A program made the position numbers and the translations under genes. DNA of 64,000 nucleotides, taken from positions 119,837 to 183,836 of the forward strand of contig CAJIYW010000005.1 in assembly GCA_905181765.1 (NCBI GenBank), written 5' to 3'. This DNA comes from Flavobacteriales bacterium UBA6772. Lineage in GTDB: Bacteria > Bacteroidota > Bacteroidia > Flavobacteriales > Flavobacteriaceae. This document shows, piece by piece, positions 30,181 through 39,998 of the stretch (positions within the stretch are counted from its first letter, which is position 1; every line of letters starts with the position of its first letter). Below the pieces are notes generated by a model. That model had not been told where the DNA came from. It did not search any database and was given only the letters and a program-made list of their open reading frames with translations.

Positions 30181-31502
30181 TTCTCGTTGCTTTTACCTGT
30201 TTTATTCTTTTTTTGTCAAGCGCTTCTATTGTAAACGTATAATTTTTGAAGTTTATTTCTGCACCTTTTTTAGGGAATTTTCCAGAAATCTCTAAAATGA
30301 AACCTGCAAGTGTTTCGCTTTCTCCTTTTTCTTCCTCAAAAATTTCTTCATCTTCATCATCTAAAATTTTACAGAAATCTTTAATGGATGTCTTCCCTTC
30401 AAAAATATAATTGTTTGCATCTATCTTAGAATATGACACATCTTCATCATCAAATTCATCATTTATATCTCCCACAATTTCCTCAATAACATCTTCTAAT
30501 GTTACTACTCCGCTTGTTCCGCCATATTCATCTACAACGATAGCTAAATGATTTTTTTTAGCTCTAAAATCTGCTAATAAATCATCTAGTTTTTTGTTTT
30601 CTGGTACAAAAAAGGGTTCACGCAATAAAGTTTGCCAGTCAAAAGTTTTCTTATTTAAATGTGCTAATAAATCTTTTGCATACAGAACACCAATAATATT
30701 GTCTATATTTTCACTATAAACAGGATTTCTTGAGTATCCGTTCTTTAAAATTTTACTTAAAACTTCTTCATAAGTTTCAGTATCAGAAAGTGCAAAAACA
30801 TCTATTCTTGGTTTCATTATTTGCACGGTTTCTGTGTTACCAAAATTTACAATTCCATTTAAAATTTTTTGCTCGTCTTTACTAGTAGCATCTTGAGATG
30901 TTAATTCTAAGGCCTGCGATAATGTTTCTACAGAAAATTTACTTGCTTTACTGCCAAACTTTTGCTCAACCCATTTTGTAATTGCAATTAACGGCATACT
31001 AAACGGCGTTAATAAAATATTTATAGTATGTATAAATTTTGATATTTTTTTAGCAAAAAGAAGCGCATTTCTAGAAGCATAGACTTTAGGTAGTACTTCC
31101 CCAAACAAGAGAATTAAAAAGGTTACTAATATTACTTCTAAGAGAAAACGAATAGGGACTGCTAAAGAAATATAGGTTTAATGAAATATTAAAATCACCA
31201 AATAAGGTTTCTGCCAAAGAAGCAAATAGCAAAACAATTAAAATATTTATAAAGTTATTGGTAATTAAAATAGTAGCTAATAATTTTCTTGGCCTTTCCA
31301 GCAAAGTAACAACCACATTTTTCTCTTTTCCGTTATTAGAAAGTTCATTTATATCTGTTTGATTTAATGAGAAAAAAGCTATTTCAGAGCCAGAAATTAA
31401 GGCAGAACTAATTAATAGTAGAATTAATATAATTCCGTTTAAAGCGAGGATAATGTCAAAAGAAGCAAATAGTAAAGACAAATGTTCGGGATCTGGGTCC
31501 AA
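30173..31502 (-). CDS. gldE: Gliding motility membrane protein GldE (CorC/HlyC family), frameshifted
   Basis: About 440-residue membrane protein: DUF21 transmembrane domain (LNGIILILLLISSALISGSEIAFFSL), a CBS pair (TVQIMKPRIDVFALS; NIIGVLYAKDLLAHL; HLAIVVDEYGGTSGVVTLED) and a CorC/HlyC C-terminal domain (IFEGKTSIKDFCKIL; GFILEISGKFPKKGAEI). Needed with GldD for gliding in related species by established genetics. One indel region near 31165-31185 breaks the last transmembrane stretch. Upstream is ssb, downstream gldD with overlap. Confidence 0.9.
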
Positions 31503-31522
31503 GGTTTATAGTTTTATAATTA

Positions 31523-31960
31523 TTAAAAAGGTAAATCGTCATTTTCTTCTGGTGCAATCGTTTTTGGCTCTCAGCAGCAATTGGATTGTTTTGTTGCGGG
31601 GCAGGAGCGCTACTGTCAGTATTTTTTTTAGTGCTTAACATGGTCATTTCTGTAACAATAACTTCTGTGGCATAGCGCTTTACGCCATCTTGTTCCCATT
31701 GTTTATTTTTCAGTTTCCCCTCAACATATACTTTATCTCCTTTAGATAAATATTTTTCGCATATTTCTGCCTAATTTATTACGAACAACAATATTATGCC
31801 AATCTGTATTGGTTACTTTTTCTCCAGTTTGTTTGCTTGTGTAACTTTCTGAAGTTGCAATAGGAAAACGACCAACACTATTTTTATCATCAAAATAATG
31901 CATTTTCACATCATCTCCTAAGTTTCCAATTAGTATTACTTTGTTTATTGATCCTGCCAT
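31523..31960 (-). CDS. ssb: Single-stranded DNA-binding protein, two frameshifts
   Basis: OB-fold protein coating single-stranded DNA. Starts MAGSINKVILIGNLGDDVKM, contains GEKVTNTDWHNIVV and KGDKVYVEGKLKNKQWEQDG, then a proline/glutamine linker and the conserved acidic tip ENDDLPF that recruits partner proteins, ending at 31523 once indels near 31755 and 31570 are corrected. About 145 residues, a little shorter than E. coli SSB. It lies between mutY and gldE, all on the minus strand. Confidence 0.92.
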
Positions 31961-32001
31961 AACTTCATTTTATTTCTATTCAAATGTACTAAAAATTTCA
32001 A

Positions 32002-33043
32002 TTACTTTTTGGATTCAAAGAGGGTTAAGAAATTAGCAATTAATACAGGAACTGGAAAATCTTGAATGTTTTCCCAAGAAATATTCGCGTTTTTAAGTGT
32101 TTTGGTTTCTACAATCCAGAATTGAGTGTATAAATGTTGATGTGATAATTTATGTACAATCTCTTTTTTATTAAAAAGTGAAATAGTGGTTTCCGCTGGA
32201 AATAAATCGTTAAATTCTTTGAGGCAATAATCTCTTTTTCACTGATGGTTTCAGTATTTTCAATTAATGGGAATTGATACAAGCCTTGCCAAATTCCTTT
32301 TCCTTTTCTCTCTGCTAGAATTGTTTTATGATCTCTGTTTTTATTACTAAAAAATTAAAATACCGTTTTCTAACTTTTATTTTTTTCTCTTTTACAGGCA
32401 ATTCCTTTGTCAATTTCTTTTCAAAGGCTACGCAGCTGTCAGAAAAAGGACAAGTTTCACATAAAGGATTCTGTGGTTTGCAGTGAAGAGCACCAAAATC
32501 CATAAGTGCCTGATTGTAAGTTCCTGGTTGTGATATATCTATGAGTGTTTGTGCAAGTGTTTTAAACTCTTTAATTCCTGAAGTCGAGTTCGTGGGTGTG
32601 TTTAAGCCAAAGTACCTAGAAAGAACCCTATAAACGTTTCCATCTACAACCGCCGTTGGTTCATTAAAACAAATAGATGAAATTGCAGAGGCCGTGTAAT
32701 CTCCAATTCCTTTTAATTTTATAATTTCTTCGTAAGTAGATGGGAATATTCCATTTAACTCATTTGAAATCTGTTTTGCTGAAAAGTGTAGATTTCTTGC
32801 ACGTGAGTAATACCCCAAACCTTGCCACATTTTTAATACAGTACTTTCGTCTGCTTTCGCAAGGTCGAAAACCGTTGGGAAAGTGGTTGTAAATTTTAGG
32901 TAATAGGCCAAGCCTTGCGCAACTCTTGTCTGTTGCAACATGATTTCACTTAGCCAAATAAAGTACGGATTTTTGCTTTTACGCCAAGGTAGATCTCTGT
33001 TGTTTTGTAAATACCAGTATATTAGTGTGTTAGAAAATTTCAT
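32002..33043 (-). CDS. mutY: A/G-specific adenine glycosylase MutY, frameshifted
   Basis: Removes adenine mispaired with 8-oxoguanine. About 347 residues: RDLPWRKSKNPYFIWLSEIM, helix-hairpin-helix LKGIGDYTASAISS, catalytic aspartate in VVDGNVYRVLSRYFG, and the iron-sulfur loop CKPQNPLCETCPFSDSC. The C-terminal NUDIX-like 8-oxoG recognition domain (ILAERKGKGIWQGLYQFPLI; IVHKLSHQHLYTQFW) follows after indels near 32335 and 32220 and ends LTLFESKK at 32002. It is divergent from hup. Confidence 0.92.
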
Positions 33044-33106
33044 GGATAAATAATAGAATTACAATATTACATTTTAAAATTCACATAAATTTAAGTCATT
33101 ATCTTT

Positions 33107-33134
33107 TTGCAGTTGATTAATTATCATATATTTG
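33107..33134 (+). promoter_or_regulatory. Promoter of hup
   Basis: TTG (33107-33109), 17-bp spacer, TATATTTG (33127-33134). The start region GCATCCGCATTTTTAG matches that of rplU at 19734 almost base for base. Confidence 0.8.
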
Positions 33135-33184
33135 CATCCGCATTTTTAGAGGTAAATTAATAAAAATATAGTAAAAATAGACAC

Positions 33185-33475
33185 ATGACGAAAGCAGATA
33201 TCGTATCTAAAATTTCAGATAAATCAGGAATCGAAAAAACAGATGTTTTGGCAACTGTTGAAGCATTTATGACAGAAGTTAAAGGTGCATTAGAAAATGG
33301 AGATAACGTATATTTAAGAGGTTTTGGTAGTTTCATTATCAAAACAAGAGCAGAGAAAACAGGTAGAAATATTTCTAAGAATACAACTATCAAAATTCCT
33401 TCTCATAATATTCCAGCATTTAAACCAGCAAAAACTTTTACTGAAGGAGTAAAAAGTAAGGTTGCTGTTAAATAA
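33185..33475 (+). CDS. hup: HU-family DNA-binding protein
   Basis: 96-residue nucleoid protein that binds and bends DNA. MTKADIVSKISDKSGIEKTD at the N-terminus, then the DNA-binding arm RGFGSFIIKTRAEKTGRNIS and IPAFKPAKTF. Intact and of normal length. Preceded by a strong Bacteroidota promoter and followed 49 bp later by a tiny basic ribosomal-type gene, probably on the same mRNA. Confidence 0.95.
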   Translation: MTKADIVSKISDKSGIEKTDVLATVEAFMTEVKGALENGDNVYLRGFGSFIIKTRAEKTGRNISKNTTIKIPSHNIPAFKPAKTFTEGVKSKVAVK

Positions 33476-33524
33476 CACAATACTAATCTAAACCTTAAAA
33501 TAGGTTTAAAAAAATCGAAACATT

Positions 33525-33617
33525 ATGCCAAGCGGTAAGAAAAGAAAAAGAGCGAAGATCTCTACACACAAAAGAAAGAAAAGAGCAAGAGCGAATAGAC
33601 ATAAAAAGAAAAAGTAA
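33525..33617 (+). CDS. 30-residue, very basic ribosomal-type protein
   Basis: MPSGKKRKRAKISTHKRKKR is followed by ARANRHKKKK; about two thirds of the residues are K, R or H. Small Bacteroidota proteins of this kind are annotated as AURKAIP1/COX24-domain proteins, and I believe correspond to the small ribosomal protein found in Flavobacterium ribosome structures (that identification is from memory). It lies between hup and rng, and its stop codon is inside the left arm of the following terminator. Confidence 0.75.
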   Translation: MPSGKKRKRAKISTHKRKKRARANRHKKKK

Positions 33618-33634
33618 GCTTTAGCTTACTTTTT
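33609..33634 (+). terminator. Terminator overlapping the end of the small basic gene
   Basis: 11-bp perfect stem AAAAAGTAAGC / GCTTACTTTTT with a TTTA loop; the TAA stop (33615-33617) is part of the left arm. Confidence 0.85.
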
Positions 33635-33727
33635 CGTATATTGTTTTGCGAAAAAAATTAAGTAAACAAAAATAGTTCATTGACATTCGGAGGTTTGCAT
33701 GCTGTGTAAAGCAGTAAATCTTCTCAC

Positions 33728-33777
33728 GGTATTACAAATACCTGACAATATTAAACCATCTGCACAATAAAGTGCAG
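33728..33777 (+). promoter_or_regulatory. Structured 5' leader of rng
   Basis: Two small stems precede the rng start: GGTATT-ACA-AATACC (33728-33742) and CTGCAC-AATAAA-GTGCAG (33760-33777), ending 19 bases before the ATG. RNase E/G genes are autoregulated through their own leaders in E. coli; a similar role here is inference. Confidence 0.4.
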
Positions 33778-33796
33778 TGTTAAAACCAAGTTCAGT

Positions 33797-35327
33797 ATGA
33801 AAACAGAATTAATAATTCGTTCAAATTCATCTGATATTGATTTTGCCTTATTAAGAGATGGAAAACTTATTGAATTAAATAATGAAACAACTGGTAATAA
33901 ATTTTCTGTTGGCGATATTTTTTTAGCCAAAATAGGAAAGGTGTTAACAGGTTTAAATGCAGCCTTTGTAAATGTAGGATATCCAAAAGATGGGTTTTTA
34001 CATTATCATGACTTAGGTGCGCAGGTAAACTCATTAAATACATTCATTAAGAAAGTAAGCACAGGTAAGTATAAAGAATTCACTTTAAAAAACTTCCGAT
34101 TTGAGGAAGAAATTAACAAAGACGGTAGTATAAACAAAGCAATAAAAACAGGTCAAAACCTGTTAGTACAAATTGTTAAAGAGCCAATTTCTACAAAAGG
34201 GCCAAGATTAAGTTCTGAGCTTTCTATAGCAGGTAGATTTTTGGTATTAGTTCCTTTTTCTAATAGAGTTTCAGTTTCTCAAAAAATTGAAGACCCAAAA
34301 GAAAAAGAACGTTTAAAAAGATTAGCAAAGAGCATAAGACCAAAAGGTTTTGGCGTTATTCTAAGAACTGTTGCCGAAGGAAAAAAGGTAGCAGAGCTAG
34401 ATAAAGATTTGCAAAACTCATTAGAGCGTTGGAAAAAAATGTGTAAGAGTATAGCTAACACAAATACACCAACAAAAATTTTGAGCGAATTAAACAGAGC
34501 ATCTTCTATTTTAAGAGATGTTATGAATGAAAGTTTTACAAGTATTGTTACCAATGATGAGACGCTTCAATTAGAAATTAAAGAGTACTTGCAAGAAATT
34601 TATCCTGAAAAGGAGAAAATAGTAAAATTGCATTCATCTGAAATTCCAATTTTTGAAAAATATGGAATAGAAAGACAAATAAAAACGTCTTTTGGTAAAA
34701 CAGTTTCTATGAGCAAAGGTGCGTATCTAGTAATAGAGCACACAGAGGCTTTACACGTTATAGACGTGAATAGTGGAAACCGTTCTAACAAAGCAGGATC
34801 TCAAGAAGATACCGCATTAGAAGTAAATCTAATATCAGCAACAGAAGTAGCACGACAATTACAATTGCGTGATATGGGCGGAATAATTGTTGTAGATTTT
34901 ATTGATATGCACAAGCCTGAAAACAGAAATAAACTGTATCAGCATTTGAAAGAGCAAATGGCTTTTGATAGAACAAAGCACAAAATATTACCTCCAAGTA
35001 AATTTGGATTGGTACAAATTACAAGACAAAGGGTAAGACCAGAGTTAAGTATAAAAACTACCGAAGCCAACCCAAACAAAAATGGAGATGTAGAAGCACC
35101 AATTGTCTTATTAGACAAGATAGAGGCAGATTTAGAAAAATTTATTTCTAATCCAAAGAATAAAAAGATACAATTACACGTGCATCCTTTTATTGCTGCT
35201 TATCTATTAAAAAGGTGTAAATTCTATACGTTTTAAATGGTATTTAAAACATAAAAAGTGGATTACTATTATACCTAGAGATGCTTATACATACTTACAT
35301 TATAGATTTAAATCTCCAAGAGATTAA
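33797..35327 (+). CDS. rng: Ribonuclease G/E family endoribonuclease, one frameshift
   Basis: Cleaves single-stranded AU-rich RNA in rRNA maturation and mRNA decay. About 510 residues: S1-like start (FSVGDIFLAKIGKVLTGLNA), the catalytic core with the metal-binding aspartates in HVIDVNSGNRS and GGIIVVDFIDMHKPENR, and QITRQRVRPELS. No long C-terminal scaffold, so RNase G-like. One extra A near 35213 breaks AAYLLK/GVNSIRFKWYLKHKKW; the corrected frame ends HYRFKSPRD at 35327. A decayed copy of this last part lies at 41225-41325. Confidence 0.93.
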
Positions 35328-35365
35328 TTTTTATAACTGTAAAAGGCAATAATTTTTTATCAAGA

Positions 35366-35398
35366 AAAACCCGAAACTTTTAAAGTTTCGGGTTTTTT
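35366..35398 (+). terminator. Terminator between rng and the convergent iron-type operon
   Basis: Near-perfect palindrome with arms AACCCGAAACTTT / AAAGTTTCGGGTT flanked by A and T runs, so it can act in both directions. Confidence 0.85.
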
Positions 35399-35468
35399 AT
35401 TTTATAAGAATACTATTTGTAAACTCTTTTATGACACTGTATTTATAACTTTATAATCAATAAAAATT

Positions 35469-35822
35469 TTAATTTAATACCACAGCATAATCTATATCTT
35501 CCGGCGCTAATAAATCATTCTTACTTTCTTTATGAATGCCCAGTAGTTTTTTTAATTCATTAATTTCAAATAAATCAAAAACTAAAATTAAATTTTCATG
35601 AAAGGTTTGTACAGGTATTTTTTTCCGCTGTGTTGTATAAAAACTATACTCTAACCAGTAATCTACATCTATTTTAGAAACATATTCTCTAAATTGAAGT
35701 AGTTGATTTTTTGTAAATTGGAAAAATAGATTATTAAATGTAAGATTGTAATTTTTACAACCTTCACATAGAGAAAGCTCTCCGTGCTTTACTCTCGATA
35801 TTATTTTTATTTTCTGACACAT
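35469..35822 (-). CDS. DUF6686-type protein, last gene of the operon
   Basis: 117 residues from MCQKIKIISR (35822); an upstream ATG at 35843 overlaps the previous gene and is less likely. Seen: a cysteine cluster (MCQK; SLCEGCKNY) near the N-terminus that may bind metal, and a helical remainder (NQLLQFREYVSKIDVDYW). I recognise it as the small Bacteroidota family DUF6686, which I recall in iron-uptake operons; the function is unknown. It follows the reductase gene by 11 bases. Confidence 0.7.
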   Translation of the reverse strand: MCQKIKIISRVKHGELSLCEGCKNYNLTFNNLFFQFTKNQLLQFREYVSKIDVDYWLEYSFYTTQRKKIPVQTFHENLILVFDLFEINELKKLLGIHKESKNDLLAPEDIDYAVVLN

Positions 35823-35833
35823 GTTTATTTTTT

Positions 35834-38020
35834 TTAATAGCAATCTGTTCTTATTTGTTTATTATTTTTTAACTCTTCAATAGTTAGGTTTAGTTCTTGT
35901 GAAGCAATTTTAGCAATAACCTTTTCAACACCAAATTGCATACTAAGAGAACCGCAAATTAAAATAGCTCCATTTCTTCTTAGAGTATTGGAAACTAATA
36001 CTGTTTGACTTTCTAAAGTTTTTTGAATATATGTTTGCTGATCTTGTGAATAAGCAATATGAAAAGAAGTAAGTGTTTTATTTTCTAATGCAGAAATAAT
36101 GTGTTTATCATAAAGTTCTAAAGATTTTTTAGTTTTTCCTCCCCAAAATAAATGAATTCTAGCTTTTTTATTTTTTTGAATCATTCCTAAAAAAGGTGCG
36201 ATTCCTGTTCCATTGGCAATTAGAATTACATCTTTTATTTTTTTTGGGAAATGAAATTTTTTATTTTCTTGAATTGTTCCTTTTATAACATCAGTTTTAC
36301 TGAGTTTATGTAGGTAATTAGAGCAAATTCCTAAATCATGTTTTTTAACACTCAATACCAATGTATTGTCAATTTTAGCAACCGAATACAGCCGTTTTTT
36401 TTCCTCACCTTTTGTTGTTATCGCTAATAAATCTCCAGAAGTAAACTTTACTTTATTTGTTGGTTTTAAACGAATTAAAAAGGTGTTATCAATATTTAAT
36501 TTACTGTTATTTATAATTTTAAAAATAGTTTCTTCTTCTTTTTCTAATAGATCCGTTAAATTTATGTCTAAATTAATATTATTTAAATTTCCCCATTCAT
36601 TTTTCCAGTTTTCGAAAGAACTTAAGTTTTGTTCATCAATTTTAAACAAAGGCATTTCGGGGGTAAATTTTGGATGAATCTGCAAAGAAGCATGCACTAA
36701 AATTGCAAACTGGCAAAAGGCTGGATATTGTTTCGACCCAAAACCAATAACAGAATAGTTTAGATTTCTTTTTGGTTCAATTAAATGTATTAGTTTAATG
36801 AAGTTTTGAGCATTTGCTGGCGCATTACCATCGCCGTAAGTAGCCGTAAAAATAATAATATTTTTGGCGTTTTTGTAACTAGAATATCTGTTTAATTCTG
36901 TTATAAAAACAGCTTTATTTGCTTTTATAAGTTCGTTTTTAAAGGCTGTTGCAAAACGAATGGTAGTTCCTGTCTCAGAACCTACTAAAATAATAAATTC
37001 GGCTTTATCTTTTAAAGTATTGTTAATTATTGAAGTTGTCTTTCTCTTTCTTTTTATGGTCATATAAAAGCCTGAAAATATGAAAAACAAGATAGCCAAG
37101 CAAGATAGTAGCAGAATTACAGACCATAGAATAGAGCCTGCACCAGTATGTAACAGTAAACTGTAATGAGTTCCTAAAAGAGACTAGAGACTGCTTTTTC
37201 TGACTAATTATTTGCCCATTAAATTGATTTATTTCAAATTCATTATCAATGGTTTTAATATTAAAGTAATCTTCTTTACTCGAAGAAAAAGGGAACTCTA
37301 TTTTTTTTACTTCTTCTAATTTTGTTGTTTTGAAGAATTCAAAATCTGTAAATTTTAATGTTTTATTAATTTCTTAATTTCTAATTTTTTAGATTGTTTG
37401 CAGTTTCAGGGAACAAAGAAATTCTTTCTAATGATAAATAAATACCGGTTAACGTAATAATTGCAATGGGGATGAAAAAAATTTTACCAAAAAATATATG
37501 ATAGTATTGTTGAAAGTTTTCTTTTACAACTTTGGAGAAAACTCTTGCGAATACCGCCTTGTCTTTTAAAGATTAAAATTATACCAGTAATGGCAATTAT
37601 AAAAAGTAAAAAAGAAACAAATCCAATTAAAAGTCTTCCTGTAGATTTTAAAAATAATGAACGATGTAAATTCGTTATAAAATCATAAAAACGAGATTTC
37701 TTAATTAAATTTCCAATTTTTTCTCCAGTTTTTGGATTGATATAAAAACTTTTGTATTCTCCTTTTTTGTTAATTATAGATGCTGCAACAAAATTATTTT
37801 CATCAATTTCTATGGTAATTATTTCATCATATCTTTTTTCTAAAGCTTCGATAGTTTCAGCAATTGAAATTTGCTCATAACTCCCAATTGAGTATGGTTT
37901 TAGCTTATTAGTAATAGGTTCAAAAGTTAGAATAAGACCGGTTACAGCTGCAATTACAATAAATAAAGAAGTGGAAATTGCCAACGTTAAATGGCTAAGT
38001 CTCCATATAGAAATTGTCAT
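35834..38020 (-). CDS. PepSY-TM, flavodoxin and FNR-type reductase fusion, frameshifted
   Basis: About 725-residue membrane reductase. N-terminal part: PepSY-associated helices with haem-ligand-type histidines (ISIWRLSHLTLAISTSLF; ITNLHRSLFLKSTGRLLIGF; YYHIFFGKIFFIPIAIITL). C-terminal part: a flavodoxin domain (LVGSETGTTIRFATAF; FTATYGDGNAPANAQ), then an FAD/NAD(P)H reductase (DLLAITTKGEEKKRLYSVAK; ANGTGIAPFLGMI; ICGSLSMQFGVEKVI) ending RTDCY. This is the layout of enzymes that pass electrons across the inner membrane to reduce siderophore iron. Indels between 37095 and 37500 split it; the second PepSY segment is recoverable there. It sits seven bases after the DUF2271 gene. Confidence 0.87.
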
Positions 38021-38027
38021 TATTCTA

Positions 38028-38522
38028 TTATTTTGGTAGTATTCTTACATAGCGAATAAAGCCAGTTCCTTCAATTTTCGCTTTTATATTTTCTGAGGTC
38101 AATTCAAATTCAACATCACTTTTGTGATATCCTTTATCTTCTACGGCGGTTTCAAAACGAATTCTATAGCCTCTATCTATTTTGTTATTAGGAATTCGAA
38201 TTACGCTAATGTTACGTTCCCCACCGCTAATAGTCGCGCCAGTTATTGCGTCGATGGCTGCACGTTTTTTTCCCTGAAAACGCCACCATTCTGTAATATC
38301 GAAATACCATTCATCATCTGGTCCTTGAACATATAAAGTTTCTTCATATTCTTGTTCAGAGTTTAATAATGAAATTACAATATAAGCGCCCTCTCCGCTA
38401 TAATTTGTCATTTGAATCATGCATTTGTATGCACTACTTTCAGTATGTTTTTTAAAGCTTAATAGCGCTATAAATAGCATAAAAAATAGGGGTGATGTAT
38501 AAATTACTTTTCTTATTTTCAT
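38028..38522 (-). CDS. DUF2271-type exported protein
   Basis: 164 residues with an N-terminal hydrophobic signal (VIYTSPLFFMLFIALLSF). The body (YSGEGAYIVISLLNSEQEYEE; WYFDITEWWRFQ; DAITGATISGGERN) matches the DUF2271 pattern, often found beside PepSY proteins. The DAITGAT segment resembles FMN-attachment motifs (D-x-x-T-G-A-T) where a threonine carries FMN, so it may be an electron-transfer partner of the downstream reductase; that is inference. Nine bases separate it from the ankyrin gene. Confidence 0.75.
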   Translation of the reverse strand: MKIRKVIYTSPLFFMLFIALLSFKKHTESSAYKCMIQMTNYSGEGAYIVISLLNSEQEYEETLYVQGPDDEWYFDITEWWRFQGKKRAAIDAITGATISGGERNISVIRIPNNKIDRGYRIRFETAVEDKGYHKSDVEFELTSENIKAKIEGTGFIRYVRILPK

Positions 38523-38531
38523 TCGAATGTT

Positions 38532-39995
38532 TTATTTTAAAAAATTAATATTATTATTTTTTAAGAGTTCATTTTCAGACGCTAAGTCAAAAATGGTTTC
38601 ATTAAAAGCTGTCTTTATGTTTTTATGTGCACCAATAGTTAATAAATATTTTAAAATTTCTACACTTCTGGTTTTCATTGCTGCTATTTGTAAAGCAGAT
38701 AAATCATCGCTATTCTTCGCATTTACATCGATATTAAAGGAATCTAATCGTTTTAAAAGCTCTAAATTATCTTTTGTTACTGCTATATGCGAAAGTGTAT
38801 TTTTAGAATGCTGGAGTTTGTTTATAACCAATCCGTTTTTTTCTAAAATGCTCAGTTTATCTTCAAACTCTGTGGTTTTAAAAATATTAATTAAATAATA
38901 AGAAAGTGTGTTTCCATCTGCATCTTCAGTATTGATGTTTGCACCTATTTCGAGTAAAAATTTTACAACGTCTTTGGTATTTCTCTGCACTGACATTATT
39001 AAAGCTGAGCGTCCCTTTTTGTCCTTTGAATTAATATTTGTAATTTTTTTTGATAAGAATTTTACAATTTCTAGCGTATTATTATTTGCAGCATTCATAA
39101 ATGGAGAACGGCCTTTATTGTCCTGCAAATTCGCATTAACGCCTTTAGAAATAAAATAGCGGTATGTTGCTAAATCTTTATTGTTATATGCAATAGCATG
39201 CAAAGGGTTTTTTCCATCTTTATCAATACAGTTCGTTTTAACCCCAACGCTTTCTAGAAATTTATATGTTTGTAAGGTGTTCTGTTTCCTTCTTATACCC
39301 TGGCTTGCAAAAATCATTGTATTTTCTCCTTTGGTCACTCCTTTATCAATTAAAGTCTTCAAAAAAGAAATGTTTCCACCTTTCGCAGCATATTCAAAAA
39401 TACCATTACCATTATTGTCTTTATCTTCTAAAGAAGCACCTTTAGATAAAAGATAGCTTACTAAACTATAGTTTTCTAAATATGGTGCAACTAATAATAA
39501 TACGTTTGCTCCTTTGCGGTTTTTATCGGTTTTAATATTTGCTGACATTTTAATTAAATAATCATATATTTTAGTATTTGTTTGACCTGTTGAAGCTGCA
39601 AAATTTAAAATAGTATATCCATGATCATCAACTATATTGGTTCTAGCATTTTTAGAAACTAAATATTTCATGAGTTCTATATTGTTTTTATAAGCAGCCC
39701 AAAAAATATACGTTCGGCCATCATGTGTTTTTTTATTCACACCATTCCCTTCTTTTGAAAGTAAATATTTGATTGTATTATTATCTGTATTTTCTAAAAT
39801 AGCATAGACAACGGCATCAAAAGCATTGCTATTTAATTCAGAGATATTATTTCCTTTAGAATTTTTTTCATCAATCAATTTTATAGATGGATTTGCTTTC
39901 CAAAAATTTCTTTCATGAAAAATATTTGGTTTTTGAGCAAAGGTTGCACCACTTAAAAGAAGGGATACAATGCATATTATTTTTAATTTTTTCAT
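38532..39995 (-). CDS. Exported ankyrin-repeat protein
   Basis: 487 residues with a signal peptide (MKKLKIICIVSLLLSGATFA), hence periplasmic rather than cytoplasmic. About eleven ankyrin repeats fill the rest (GRTYIFWAAYKNNIELMKYL; GYTILNFAASTG; GKNPLHAIAYNNKDLATYRY; GRSALIMSVQRNTKDVVKFL). Ankyrin arrays bind proteins; the partner is probably another product of this operon or the outer-membrane receptor it serves. Gene spacing is three bases to the DUF6607 gene upstream. Confidence 0.88.
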   Translation of the reverse strand: MKKLKIICIVSLLLSGATFAQKPNIFHERNFWKANPSIKLIDEKNSKGNNISELNSNAFDAVVYAILENTDNNTIKYLLSKEGNGVNKKTHDGRTYIFWAAYKNNIELMKYLVSKNARTNIVDDHGYTILNFAASTGQTNTKIYDYLIKMSANIKTDKNRKGANVLLLVAPYLENYSLVSYLLSKGASLEDKDNNGNGIFEYAAKGGNISFLKTLIDKGVTKGENTMIFASQGIRRKQNTLQTYKFLESVGVKTNCIDKDGKNPLHAIAYNNKDLATYRYFISKGVNANLQDNKGRSPFMNAANNNTLEIVKFLSKKITNINSKDKKGRSALIMSVQRNTKDVVKFLLEIGANINTEDADGNTLSYYLINIFKTTEFEDKLSILEKNGLVINKLQHSKNTLSHIAVTKDNLELLKRLDSFNIDVNAKNSDDLSALQIAAMKTRSVEILKYLLTIGAHKNIKTAFNETIFDLASENELLKNNNINFLK

Positions 39996-39998
39996 AAT

